From positions 868,001-932,000 of the forward strand of contig JADJWQ010000006.1 in NCBI GenBank assembly GCA_016716265.1: a stretch of 64,000 nt of DNA. Reading direction: 5' to 3'. Source of the stretch: Planctomycetota bacterium (GTDB lineage Bacteria > Planctomycetota > UBA1135 > UBA2386). Of this stretch, positions 34,318 through 44,915 are shown in pieces. Both the position numbers and the translations under genes were made by a program. Each line of letters starts with the position of its first letter. Position 1 is the first letter of the stretch. Below the pieces are notes generated by a model, which was not told where the DNA came from, did not search any database, and saw nothing but the letters and a program-made list of their open reading frames with translations.

Positions 34318-34358
34318 GGATCCTGGACCCTCGGCGGAGGGTCCTCGGCCTGGGATCC
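34318..34358 (+). promoter_or_regulatory. Stem-loop in the clpC leader
   Basis: GGACCCTC (34325-34332) and GAGGGTCC (34337-34344) form a perfect eight-pair stem with a GGCG loop. It is flanked by two GGATCC copies (34318-34323, 34353-34358) that could extend it. It ends about 30 bases before the clpC start and just before its GGAGA ribosome site. It has no T-tract. It is not a CIRCE element. Confidence 0.55.
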
Positions 34359-34388
34359 TCCCGAGCAGCACCCCGGAGAACTCGCGGC

Positions 34389-36929
<2,541 letters not shown>

Positions 36930-37092
36930 CGGTCCCGGCCGGCAGCCTCCGTCGGGCGAGCCGACGCGAGCCGCAGGCGCGCCCGGGTCCGCGACGCGGG
37001 CGGGGGCTGTGCGCCCGTGCTCGCGCCGCCGGCGCTGCCGGCCGGCAGGCCGCGCGGTGACCTCGCGGCGCGGCCCTGGACGCTGCGCTGCC

Positions 37093-37119
37093 GCAGGCAC
37101 GCGCGCTGCGCGCGCCTGC
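37093..37119. terminator. Possible stem-loop terminator between convergent genes
   Basis: GCAGG...CCTGC encloses a CGCGCG/CGCGCG stem with a CTG loop and a two-base bulge. It lies in the 201-base gap between the end of clpC and the end of the convergent secreted-protein gene. No T-tract follows on either strand, so it may act only as an mRNA end stabiliser. The rest of the gap is GC-rich with nothing else seen. Confidence 0.3.
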
Positions 37120-37130
37120 GCGCTGCGCGG

Positions 37131-38786
37131 TCACAGCGAGCCGAGCGTCAGGCGCAGACCGTTCGACGTCAGCACGCCGGTCGGGTTGAAGCCCGGCGAC
37201 ACGCTGATCGACTGTCCGAACAGCCTCTGGCCGTTCAGCACCGTGAGGTTCGGGACCTGCAGCGGGAACTGGTTCTGCGGCGGCGCCATCGGGATCGTCA
37301 CGGTCGCCAGCAGCTCGTGGTAGGCGAAGCAGCCCGGCATGTTGATCGCGGCCAGCGGGAGGCCCGCCGGGTTCCCCACGATGCCCAGCGAGAACGCGCC
37401 ACCCAGCGTCGACGCCGGGATGCCCGTGGTGATGAGCTGCACCGTGCTGCCCAGCACCGGCCGACCGCTCGACGCCAGCGTCAGCGGCTGGTTGTCGACG
37501 AGCTGCGTCGAGAACGGCAGCGTCGTCGTGATCTCACGGGTGCCCGGATCGAGCGCCCCACCACCCTCGGTCCAGCCGATCAGCACCGGGTAGCCGCCGC
37601 CGCCGTTCGTGCTCATCGCACCCCAGCGGTACTCGACGTCGCCGCCCGGGAAGAACGCGGCCTGGAAGGTGCTGGTCGTCGTGAACCCGGTGTCCGCGAT
37701 GGTCTGCCAGGTGACCTCGATCGCGCCAGTCGTCTGGTTCTGCTCGATGTACATCGAACCACCGGCGACCAGCGGGTTCATGTTCTTCCAGTGCACGGCC
37801 CAGCGCGGCACACCGGTCAGGAACGCCGTGTTCGACACCGTGGCCGAGGCTGCGGTGGTCGCCGGCGCCGGCACGATGTAGCCCGTCGTCGCCACTTCGA
37901 GATCGGGCGCCGACACGATCGAGCCATTGAGTGGGTGCGCGATTCCGAACGGCATGCCGTTCGGCAGGCTCGCAGCAGCGCTGAAGGTCTGGAGCGACGT
38001 GGTGACCGCCAGCGGCGCCGACAGCGGCGTCGACAGCGGTGTGCTGCTCTGCGTGACCTGGTAGCCCTGGGGCGTCAACCCCAGCCGGATCGCGCCCACC
38101 GCGAAGCCGGTGCCGACGTTCAGGCTCGCCGGGTTCGGGAAGAGCTCGTAGAACGACCGGTAGTAGCCATAGCAGCCCTTGCCGAACGCCTCCCACGCGG
38201 CGACCGCGATCGGCGTGCCACCGAGCGAGTAGCGGATCACGCCGTTGAACACGCGTGGCGTGAAGACCGAGCCGGTCAGGAACGCGTTCTGCGCGGCCCC
38301 GGCGCGCAGCGTCATCTGGGCGTTCGAGAACAGCGAGTTCGAGCAGGAGCCCGGGATCGTCGTGCTCGAGCAGGTCAGGCCGTTGGTGTAGCCGTGGTTG
38401 AAGGCGGACGAGTTGAGCGCGACACCGTAGTTGCCCGGTCCGAGCGCGATCGGCGTGTTGAGGACGCCATTCGCGACGAGGCTCGGCCCGACGGTGGTCG
38501 TCGCCGTCGCCACCGAGGTCCACAGCGCCGCATTGGTGACGTTGCCGAGGTAGGTCGACGGGCCGAGCCACACACCGAGCACGCCGGTCCCGGCGACGGT
38601 GTTGGCACCGCAGAGGAAGTCGATCTGCGTGATCGTCACCGTGGTGTTGATCTGGAGATCGAAGTAGATACCGCCGCCCACGTTGCCCTGGTTGGTGCCG
38701 CCGGTGAGCGTGGCGAGGGAGAGCTGCGCGTTGGCACCGCACACGGTGGCGGCGAGCGCGACAGCGAGGAATGAGAGCCTTCGCAT
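37131..38786 (-). CDS. Large secreted beta-rich protein of planctomycete type
   Basis: A 551-residue exported protein with a clean signal peptide (LSFLAVALAATVCGANA). The mature chain is Gly/Thr/Ser/Asn-rich and beta-sheet in pattern. It has two Cys (CSSTTIPGSC) near residue 140 and a W-rich centre (PRWAVHWKNM) that resembles lectin-like folds of planctomycete secreted proteins. The C-terminal 120 residues (STVQLITTGIP to LTSNGLRLTLGS) look like a repeated cell-surface domain of that group. I do not recognise an enzyme motif. The ATG at 38784-38786 has no clear Shine-Dalgarno. Confidence 0.8.
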   Translation of the reverse strand: MRRLSFLAVALAATVCGANAQLSLATLTGGTNQGNVGGGIYFDLQINTTVTITQIDFLCGANTVAGTGVLGVWLGPSTYLGNVTNAALWTSVATATTTVGPSLVANGVLNTPIALGPGNYGVALNSSAFNHGYTNGLTCSSTTIPGSCSNSLFSNAQMTLRAGAAQNAFLTGSVFTPRVFNGVIRYSLGGTPIAVAAWEAFGKGCYGYYRSFYELFPNPASLNVGTGFAVGAIRLGLTPQGYQVTQSSTPLSTPLSAPLAVTTSLQTFSAAASLPNGMPFGIAHPLNGSIVSAPDLEVATTGYIVPAPATTAASATVSNTAFLTGVPRWAVHWKNMNPLVAGGSMYIEQNQTTGAIEVTWQTIADTGFTTTSTFQAAFFPGGDVEYRWGAMSTNGGGGYPVLIGWTEGGGALDPGTREITTTLPFSTQLVDNQPLTLASSGRPVLGSTVQLITTGIPASTLGGAFSLGIVGNPAGLPLAAINMPGCFAYHELLATVTIPMAPPQNQFPLQVPNLTVLNGQRLFGQSISVSPGFNPTGVLTSNGLRLTLGSL

Positions 38787-39155
38787 CGAATCGACTCGAG
38801 GGGAGGAGGAACGAGGGGAGCAAGTCGGCCCGCGTCCAGAAGTCGGAACGCCGCGCCGATATCCCACCGATACTGTAGTGCCCGGCGCTGCCCCGGCGTG
38901 GTTGACGCAAATTCGGGACGAGCGCGCGGCACCACTCCTCGTGCTCCGGACCGCATTGCATTGACGTTCATTGCGCTCTCGGGGCACCGTCGATCAATGC
39001 CGTACGAGTCCCGAACGAACGGAAGACGAACGACGGGGCGGTCGTGGTATCGTCCGACGCGATCCGCCGACCTACGGCGTGCCACCTGCTCGCAACGTCC
39101 CGGTGGATCCCCTAGGTAACCGGCACAGTCAACACCCGACCGGAGCCCGACCACC
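38787..39155. other. 369-base divergent intergenic region, nothing identified
   Basis: This gap separates the secreted-protein gene (minus) and the M28 peptidase gene (plus) and must hold both promoters. TTGACG occurs at 38902-38907 and again at 38961-38966, but no matching -10 box is at the right distance. No small gene, RNA or repeat was seen. It is visibly less GC-rich than coding DNA around 38921-39020. Confidence 0.5.
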
Positions 39156-40814
39156 GTGTCCCGATCCACCGTCCGCAGTCCCCTCTCGCCGCTGCTCGCC
39201 GCCCTCGCGGCCGTCCTCCCGCTCACTGCCCAGGAGCGCGAGCCGGTCGACGAGGCGGCGGTCGCGATCCTCCGTCGCCACGGCCTGGAGCAATCCCGGG
39301 TGATGGAACACCTGAGCTTCATCTGCGACGTGCACGGCCCACGGCTGACCGGCTCGCCGAACCTGCGCCGCGCGCAGGACTGGGCGGCAGGCCGGCTGCG
39401 GGAGTTCGGGCTCGCCGACGTGCGCCTCGAGGAGTGGGGTCCGTTCGGGATGGGCTGGGAGCTCGGGCACTTCGCCGTGGACGTCGTCGGGACCAACCCC
39501 TGGAGCGTGCTGGCCTACCCGAAGGCCTGGTCGCCGCCGCTGGCCGGGCGCGTCGAGGGCGACGTAGTACTGGCGACCGCGTACACGGCCGACGAGCTCG
39601 CCGCCCTCGACCTGTCGGACAAGATCGTGCTGCTCGAGGAGCCGCGTGAGGTCGGCGAGTGGTTCGACGGCACCGCCCATAGGCTCGACGCCGACGAGCT
39701 GCTCGCGCTCGCGAACGGCACGCGGCCGACGGCGCGTGGCGCACCGAGCGGCGGGCGGCCGCCGATGGACTTCGCACGCGGCTTCCAGGTCGCGGCGGCG
39801 CGCCTGCGGTTCCTGCAGGAGAAGCAGCCGCTCGCGATCCTCGACCGCGGCTCGAAGGGTGACTACGGCACGCTGTTCGTCGCCGGCGCCTCGATCGGCG
39901 CCGAGCCCGGCACGCCGCGCAGCGAGCGCCCCCGCAGTTGGGCACCCGGCACGGCGCGCGTGATCCCGCAGTTCACGATCGCCGTCGAGCACTACAACCG
40001 CGTCTGCCGGCTGCTCGCGCTCGGGCAACCGGTCCGCATGGCACTCGAGCTGGACGCGCGCTTCGTCGGCGACGCGAGCCGCATGGAGCGCAACGTGCTC
40101 GGCGAGCTGCCCGGCAGCGACCCGGCGCTGAAGGACCAGCTCGTCATGCTCGGCGCGCACTTCGACTCGTGGCACACCGGCACCGGCGCGACCGACAACG
40201 GCTGCGGCTCGGCGGTGATGATCGAGGCGATGCGGCTGCTCACCGAGCTGGTCGCGGAGACCGGTCGCGGCCCGCGCCGCACGATCCGCATCGCATTGTG
40301 GAGCGGCGAGGAGCAGGGGCTGCTCGGCTCCCGCGCGTGGGTGCGCGAGCACGTCGCGGTGCCGGGCGAACGCGGCGCGCCGCCGGTCGAGCTGCGGCGG
40401 GAGTGGAGCCGGATCACCGGCTACTTCAATCTCGACAATGGCACCGGCCGGATCCGCGGCATCTACCTGCAGGGCAACACCGCGTGCGAGCCGATCTTCC
40501 GCGCCTGGCTGCGGCCCTTCCACGACCTCGACGCGGCGACGGTGACGTTCGGCGACACCGGCGGCACCGACCACCAGTCGTTCGACCAGGTCGGCGTGCC
40601 GGGCTTCCAGTTCATCCAGGACCCCGCCGCCTACAGCACGCGCACGCACCACTCGAACATGGACAACTGGGACCACGCGATCGCCGCCGACCTGCAGCAG
40701 GCCGCGACGATCGTCGCCACGTTCGCGTGGCACGCGGCGCAGCGCGACGAGATGCTGCCGCGCGAGGAGCTCGCGGCGCCCGTCGAGGCGACGGATCGGC
40801 GTCGCGACGGCTGA
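39156..40814 (+). CDS. Secreted M28-family zinc aminopeptidase-like protein
   Basis: A 552-residue exported peptidase with signal peptide (PLLAALAAVLPLTAQ). The first 330 residues hold the family's N-terminal part and a probable PA-type insert. The M28 metal site follows in order: HFDSWHTGTGATDNG (His, Asp), GEEQGLLGS (catalytic Glu and metal Glu), NLDNGTG (Asp) and RTHHSNMDNWD (His). It is thus likely a two-zinc aminopeptidase or carboxypeptidase acting outside the cytoplasm. The start is GTG. It is 33 bases before the next gene and may be cotranscribed. Confidence 0.9.
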   Translation: MSRSTVRSPLSPLLAALAAVLPLTAQEREPVDEAAVAILRRHGLEQSRVMEHLSFICDVHGPRLTGSPNLRRAQDWAAGRLREFGLADVRLEEWGPFGMGWELGHFAVDVVGTNPWSVLAYPKAWSPPLAGRVEGDVVLATAYTADELAALDLSDKIVLLEEPREVGEWFDGTAHRLDADELLALANGTRPTARGAPSGGRPPMDFARGFQVAAARLRFLQEKQPLAILDRGSKGDYGTLFVAGASIGAEPGTPRSERPRSWAPGTARVIPQFTIAVEHYNRVCRLLALGQPVRMALELDARFVGDASRMERNVLGELPGSDPALKDQLVMLGAHFDSWHTGTGATDNGCGSAVMIEAMRLLTELVAETGRGPRRTIRIALWSGEEQGLLGSRAWVREHVAVPGERGAPPVELRREWSRITGYFNLDNGTGRIRGIYLQGNTACEPIFRAWLRPFHDLDAATVTFGDTGGTDHQSFDQVGVPGFQFIQDPAAYSTRTHHSNMDNWDHAIAADLQQAATIVATFAWHAAQRDEMLPREELAAPVEATDRRRDG

Positions 40815-40847
40815 CCCGCGCGCTCCGGCGCCGCGTATCCTGCGCGC

Positions 40848-42677
40848 ATGCGAACGGCACCGTCCGCCTGGCGTCGCGCTGCGGCGCTCCTGGTCCCGCT
40901 GCTGACCTCGGCGAGCCCGCGCGCCCAGGAGCTGCAGGTGACCGGGCGCACGATCGACCTCGGCGGCGCGCCGGTCGCGCGCGCGCGCGTGCGGGTCGCG
41001 CGGCTCGACATCCCGCCGGTCCCCGCGGTCGGCCGTCGCGGCGGCTACGCGATCGCCGCCGAGCGCGCGCTCGGCGCCCGCCGGCTGCCGCTCGCCGCGA
41101 GCGGTCGCGACGGCGAGTGGCGCATGCTGCTGCCCCCGCAGCTCGCCGCGGTGCTCGGCGCCGGCATCCTGCCGCTCGAGCTGCGCATCGAGGCCGACGG
41201 CTGCGCGACCTGGCGCCGCTCGATCGGCACCGACCTGTTCGCGGTGGACGGCCTGGCCGCGGCGCTCGAGCCGGTGCGCGACGACGCGTTCGTCGAGCTC
41301 GACCTGCGCGGTCCGCGCGGCCGACCGCGCGGCCTGGTGCTGATCGAGCGACCGTTCCGCGTGTCGGGCCGGCGCACGCTGTGGCTGCGCGACTGGCTCG
41401 ACATCCCGGCCGCCGGCCCGCTCCGCTTCGAGCAGCCGGCGCGCGTGCCCGGCGAGGTGCCGGCGCCGGTGCCCACCGCGCGGCCCGAGGCGTACCGCGT
41501 GTCGGTGTGGGCCGAGGACTGCGACCTCGACACGCGCTTCGTCGGCGAGGGCGAACGTGCCGTCGTCGCGCTCGATCCAGCGCCCTGGCAGGCGCGCAGC
41601 GTGCTCGGCCCGCGCGGCCGCCCGCCCGAGCCGCCGTTCGCGGCGACCTGGCGCGTCGAGGGGCGCGAGCTCACGCTGCCACTCGACGCGGCACGCATCC
41701 CGCTGCTCGGCGCGCTGCCGCCGGTGCGCGCGACGACCGGCTCCGGCCCGGTGCTGCTCGACGCCTGGGACCCCGACCTGGCGCTGCTGGTCGCGCGCCC
41801 GGAGGACCTGCGCGACGCCGATCCGCCGCACGACGAGGACCCGACGACAGGGCCCGCCGCCGCCGCGATCGGCGAGCTGTCGATCGTGGTCGAGGACCCC
41901 GCCGGTGCACCGCTGCAGGGTGCGCTGGTGCTCGTCGAGGATCGCGCGCTGAAGCGCGTCGCCGGGACCGCTGCGGGCTTCGGCGTGACCGACCAGCGCG
42001 GGCTGGCGCGGTTGACCGGCCTGCCGGTCGGCCCGGCCTTCGTGCTGGTCTGCCACCCGCGGCACGGCGAGCGCGAGGGCCGCCTCGAGCTCCGCGCCGA
42101 GCACGACGGTCCACTGCCGCGCGTGCGCCTGCGCGGTGCCGACCCGGACGCCCAGGACGGCGAGCCGCCCGAGCCCGGCCGGCCCGGCACGCTGCTGGTG
42201 GAGCCGGCTCGGCGCGACGCCGAGTGGCTCGAGCTCGGCGTCGTGCAGCCGAGCGGCGACGTCGCGGTGCGGCGCGTCGACGGCGCTCCCGCACGCATCC
42301 GCGTCGACGGCCTCGTGCCGGGCCCGACCACGCTCTACCTGCAGCACCCCGACGGCAGCGGCACGGTGTGGGGCGAGCGCCTCGCGACGACCGACCCGAC
42401 CGCGCGCGTGCGCGCCACCGATGTTCCCGAGCGCAGCGCGTTACTGCTGCTGCGCACGCAGGGTGGCGAGGTGCCCACCGCGTGCACGATCGCCCTCGAC
42501 GACAAGGGTTTGGGCGCCGCGCTGTTCAGGGTCGAGGCGACCGACGCGCCCGGCGCCTTCGTCGTGCGCGGCCGGTGGACCGGTGCGCCGTGGATCCGCG
42601 TGCTGGCCGGCGAGCGCAGCGGGCGCTGCGCGCTGCCCGCGGACGGCGGCGACGCGCCGGTCGTCGTCGAGCTGTAG
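40848..42677 (+). CDS. Exported protein with carboxypeptidase-regulatory-like domains
   Basis: A 609-residue protein with a signal peptide (ALLVPLLTSASPRAQ). Residues 28-130 and again about 345-410 look like CarboxypepD_reg-type beta sandwiches (VTGRTIDLGGAPVARARVRV; IVVEDPAGAPLQGALVLV). Between them and at the end are further beta-rich segments without recognised motif. No catalytic site is visible. It follows the M28 gene by 33 bases, suggesting a shared envelope role. Confidence 0.75.
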   Translation: MRTAPSAWRRAAALLVPLLTSASPRAQELQVTGRTIDLGGAPVARARVRVARLDIPPVPAVGRRGGYAIAAERALGARRLPLAASGRDGEWRMLLPPQLAAVLGAGILPLELRIEADGCATWRRSIGTDLFAVDGLAAALEPVRDDAFVELDLRGPRGRPRGLVLIERPFRVSGRRTLWLRDWLDIPAAGPLRFEQPARVPGEVPAPVPTARPEAYRVSVWAEDCDLDTRFVGEGERAVVALDPAPWQARSVLGPRGRPPEPPFAATWRVEGRELTLPLDAARIPLLGALPPVRATTGSGPVLLDAWDPDLALLVARPEDLRDADPPHDEDPTTGPAAAAIGELSIVVEDPAGAPLQGALVLVEDRALKRVAGTAAGFGVTDQRGLARLTGLPVGPAFVLVCHPRHGEREGRLELRAEHDGPLPRVRLRGADPDAQDGEPPEPGRPGTLLVEPARRDAEWLELGVVQPSGDVAVRRVDGAPARIRVDGLVPGPTTLYLQHPDGSGTVWGERLATTDPTARVRATDVPERSALLLLRTQGGEVPTACTIALDDKGLGAALFRVEATDAPGAFVVRGRWTGAPWIRVLAGERSGRCALPADGGDAPVVVEL

Positions 42678-42745
42678 GCGCGGCGCACCCGGATTTCCGC
42701 GCCGGCATCGCCACCCGCGGCACGGTCCGAGCCACAGCGCGGGCG

Positions 42746-43885
42746 ATGGACGACTACCTGATGCTCGCGCTCGCGGAGGGTTGCGGTCCGCACGTGGTGC
42801 CGGGGCTGCTCGATCCGCACGTGCCGCCTCGCGAGCTGCTCGCGGCACCGCCCGGCGACCTGCCGCGCGCGGTCTACGCGCGGCTGACCGACCCAGGCCT
42901 GCGCGCGCGGGCCGCACGCCTGCGCGAGCGGGCGCGGGCCGCGGGCCTGCGGATCCTGACGCCCGTCGACCCGGGCTACCCGGCGCGGCTGCGCGACGCA
43001 CCGTTGCGCCCCGCGGTGCTGTTCGCGCGGTGCTGCGGCGAGGCCGGGCTCGCCCCGGAGCGCGTCGCCGTCGCCGTGGTCGGCAGCCGCACGCCGACCG
43101 CGTACGGCGAGGCGGCCGCGCGCGACTTCGCGGGCGTGCTGGCGCGCGCGGGCGTCACGCTGTGGAGCGGCCTCGCCTACGGCATCGACGCGATCGCGCA
43201 CGCCGCGTCGGTCGATGCGGGCACGCCCGGAGTCGCGGTGCTCGCCGGCGGGCTCGACCGGATCGAGCCGGTCGGCAATGCACACCTCGCGCGCCAGCTG
43301 CTCGCGGTCGGCGGCAGCTGGCTGTCCGAGGCGCCGCCCGGCCGGCGGCCCGGCCGCGGGCACTTCCCGCGCCGCAACCGGATCCTCGCGCACGCCGTCG
43401 ACGCGGTGCTGGTCGTCGAGGCCGGCCTCGCGTCCGGCTCGCTGCACACGGCACGGTTCGCGGCGGACGTCGGCGTGCCGGTGTTCGCGGTGCCCGGTCC
43501 CTACACGAGCGAACGGAGCCGCGGCTGCCATCGGCTGATCGAAGCGGGCGCCGGGATCGCGTGCGATCCGGCCGACCTGCTGCGCGAGCTCGGCATCTGC
43601 GCGGGACCCGAGCGCGGCGCGGAGCTCGACCTGCGGGGCGACGAGGCGGCGCTGTGGCACGCGCTCGGCGCCGGCCCGCGGCCCGCCGACCTGCTGCGCC
43701 GGGAGTCCGGCCTCGACTCGCAGCGCTTCCTCGCCGCCCTGCTGCGCGGCTGCGAGCGCGGGCTGCTGCTCAGGCTGCCCGGCGACGTGGTCGCGCGCGG
43801 CGGCGCCGGCTCACGGCAGCAGCAGCGCCTGGAACAGCTGCATGCCGACGATCAGCACGATGGTCCACAGCACGAACTTGCGTGA
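42746..43885 (+). CDS. dprA: DNA processing protein DprA
   Basis: A 379-residue DprA/Smf protein. It loads RecA on incoming single-stranded DNA in transformation and is widely kept also in non-competent bacteria. The Rossmann-like core is clear: AVVGSRTPTAYG, LWSGLAYGIDAIAHAA, GVAVLAGGLDRIEP, FPRRNRILA, VVEAGLASGSLHTA, and VFAVPGP. A C-terminal winged-helix part follows near 290-355. The last 25 residues, Gln/His-rich, lie over the 3' end of the opposite-strand gene. The ATG at 42746 is chosen as the start of MDDYLMLAL. Confidence 0.9.
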   Translation: MDDYLMLALAEGCGPHVVPGLLDPHVPPRELLAAPPGDLPRAVYARLTDPGLRARAARLRERARAAGLRILTPVDPGYPARLRDAPLRPAVLFARCCGEAGLAPERVAVAVVGSRTPTAYGEAAARDFAGVLARAGVTLWSGLAYGIDAIAHAASVDAGTPGVAVLAGGLDRIEPVGNAHLARQLLAVGGSWLSEAPPGRRPGRGHFPRRNRILAHAVDAVLVVEAGLASGSLHTARFAADVGVPVFAVPGPYTSERSRGCHRLIEAGAGIACDPADLLRELGICAGPERGAELDLRGDEAALWHALGAGPRPADLLRRESGLDSQRFLAALLRGCERGLLLRLPGDVVARGGAGSRQQQRLEQLHADDQHDGPQHELA

Positions 43886-44002
43886 CACCTTGGTGGCGAC
43901 GCGCAGCACGCCGAGCGCGGTCCGCGCGCGCGGCGCGACGTAGGCGACCATCGCGAGGAACACCGCCGGCACGAACACGGCCAACCACAGCACGATCTTC
44001 AC
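43811..44002 (-). CDS. Small two-helix membrane protein
   Basis: A 63-residue protein with helices at about 3-24 (IVLWLAVFVPAVFLAMVAY) and 43-61 (KFVLWTIVLIVGMQLFQALL). The GTG start overlaps the stop of the upstream DUF6677-like gene (GTGA), so it is translated with it. Its 3' 75 bases are antisense to the end of dprA. I do not recognise a family; the tight coupling supports that it is real. Confidence 0.65.
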   Translation of the reverse strand: MKIVLWLAVFVPAVFLAMVAYVAPRARTALGVLRVATKVSRKFVLWTIVLIVGMQLFQALLLP

Positions 44003-44817
44003 GCCGCCACCTCCCCGCTGACCGGGTCCGGTGCCTTCGACGTGCCCTCGGCGACCGTGTAGGCATCGGTCATCACCATCACGTTCATCAGGCCCGCCAC
44101 CGTGCACAGGATGATGCCGAGATCGCGGTACTCGGGCAGCGACTTCATGACCAGCGGCGAGGTGGTGAAGGCGGCGACCAGCGTCCCGCCGCCGAACAGG
44201 TTCTGGCCCGCCCACCAGATCGGCGTGAGCCCGCGGTCGACCGCGTGGCCCGCGCTGAGCGCGAGTCCGGCGACGAACATGATGATCACCGCCGCACCGA
44301 GCAGCAGCGCCTTGTCCTTCTGACCGCTCAGCCAATGGCCGCTGCCCGGCAGGAGCCAGGTCAGCGCCGCGGCGAGCGGCGGGATCGCACGGGCCCCTGC
44401 CGCGCGCCGCGCACCCGAGCGCAGCCACAGCAGGTCGACGGTCCAGAACAGCGCGAGCATGCCGCCGAGCGCGGCGAGGAAGAACAGCGGGTGCTCGCCC
44501 GGGATCGGCAGCCGCTCGAGCCGCTCGAGGTCGGGCGTGCCGTCGCGGAACTGCCCGCGGACCACGAGGAACGGCAGCAGCCCGAACGACTCCGGCAGCG
44601 ACACCGGCAGCCCGACCTTCGGCAGCGTGAGCTCGCCGCTGACGAAGCGCTGCCCCAGCCCGAACGCACCGAGCGCGAGCGCCGCACTGGTGGTCGCGAG
44701 CGCGGCGATCCCCCGCGCCGCCCGGCCGGCGAGGAACTGGCCGAGCCCCGGCACCGCGATGCCGAGCAGCATCGTGAGCCCGGGATGAGCCTGCGGCGAA
44801 TCGGCTGCCTGAACCAT
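43999..44817 (-). CDS. DUF6677-like polytopic membrane protein
   Basis: A 272-residue membrane protein with five or six helices. It begins with TMLLGIAVPGLGQFLAGRAARG and has a second copy of that TM2-like pattern, TWLLPGSGHWLSGQKDKALLLG, near residue 165. This duplicated P-G-x-G-x-x-L-x-G motif is what I know from planctomycete DUF6677 proteins. The function is unknown. It is divergent from the xylulokinase gene and overlaps the small membrane gene downstream. Confidence 0.72.
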   Translation of the reverse strand: MVQAADSPQAHPGLTMLLGIAVPGLGQFLAGRAARGIAALATTSAALALGAFGLGQRFVSGELTLPKVGLPVSLPESFGLLPFLVVRGQFRDGTPDLERLERLPIPGEHPLFFLAALGGMLALFWTVDLLWLRSGARRAAGARAIPPLAAALTWLLPGSGHWLSGQKDKALLLGAAVIIMFVAGLALSAGHAVDRGLTPIWWAGQNLFGGGTLVAAFTTSPLVMKSLPEYRDLGIILCTVAGLMNVMVMTDAYTVAEGTSKAPDPVSGEVAA

Positions 44818-44915
44818 GCTGGGCGTCAGGCTAGGCGGGCGCCCGCAGCGTGCAACGCGAATCTGACCTGCCACGGACGCGCGCGCCGGGCGCGCCGATC
44901 GCGGAGAATGCCGGC

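Noticed and set aside
34318..34358. CIRCE heat-shock element or terminator for mcsB
   Set aside because: Sequence does not match the CIRCE consensus, and no T-tract follows the stem.
38902..38966. Two TTGACG boxes as sigma-70 promoters
   Set aside because: No -10-like hexamer at 16-18 bases downstream of either.
39129..42347. 1072-residue minus-strand frame opposite the M28 and regulatory-like genes
   Set aside because: Shadow of two well-supported plus-strand genes.
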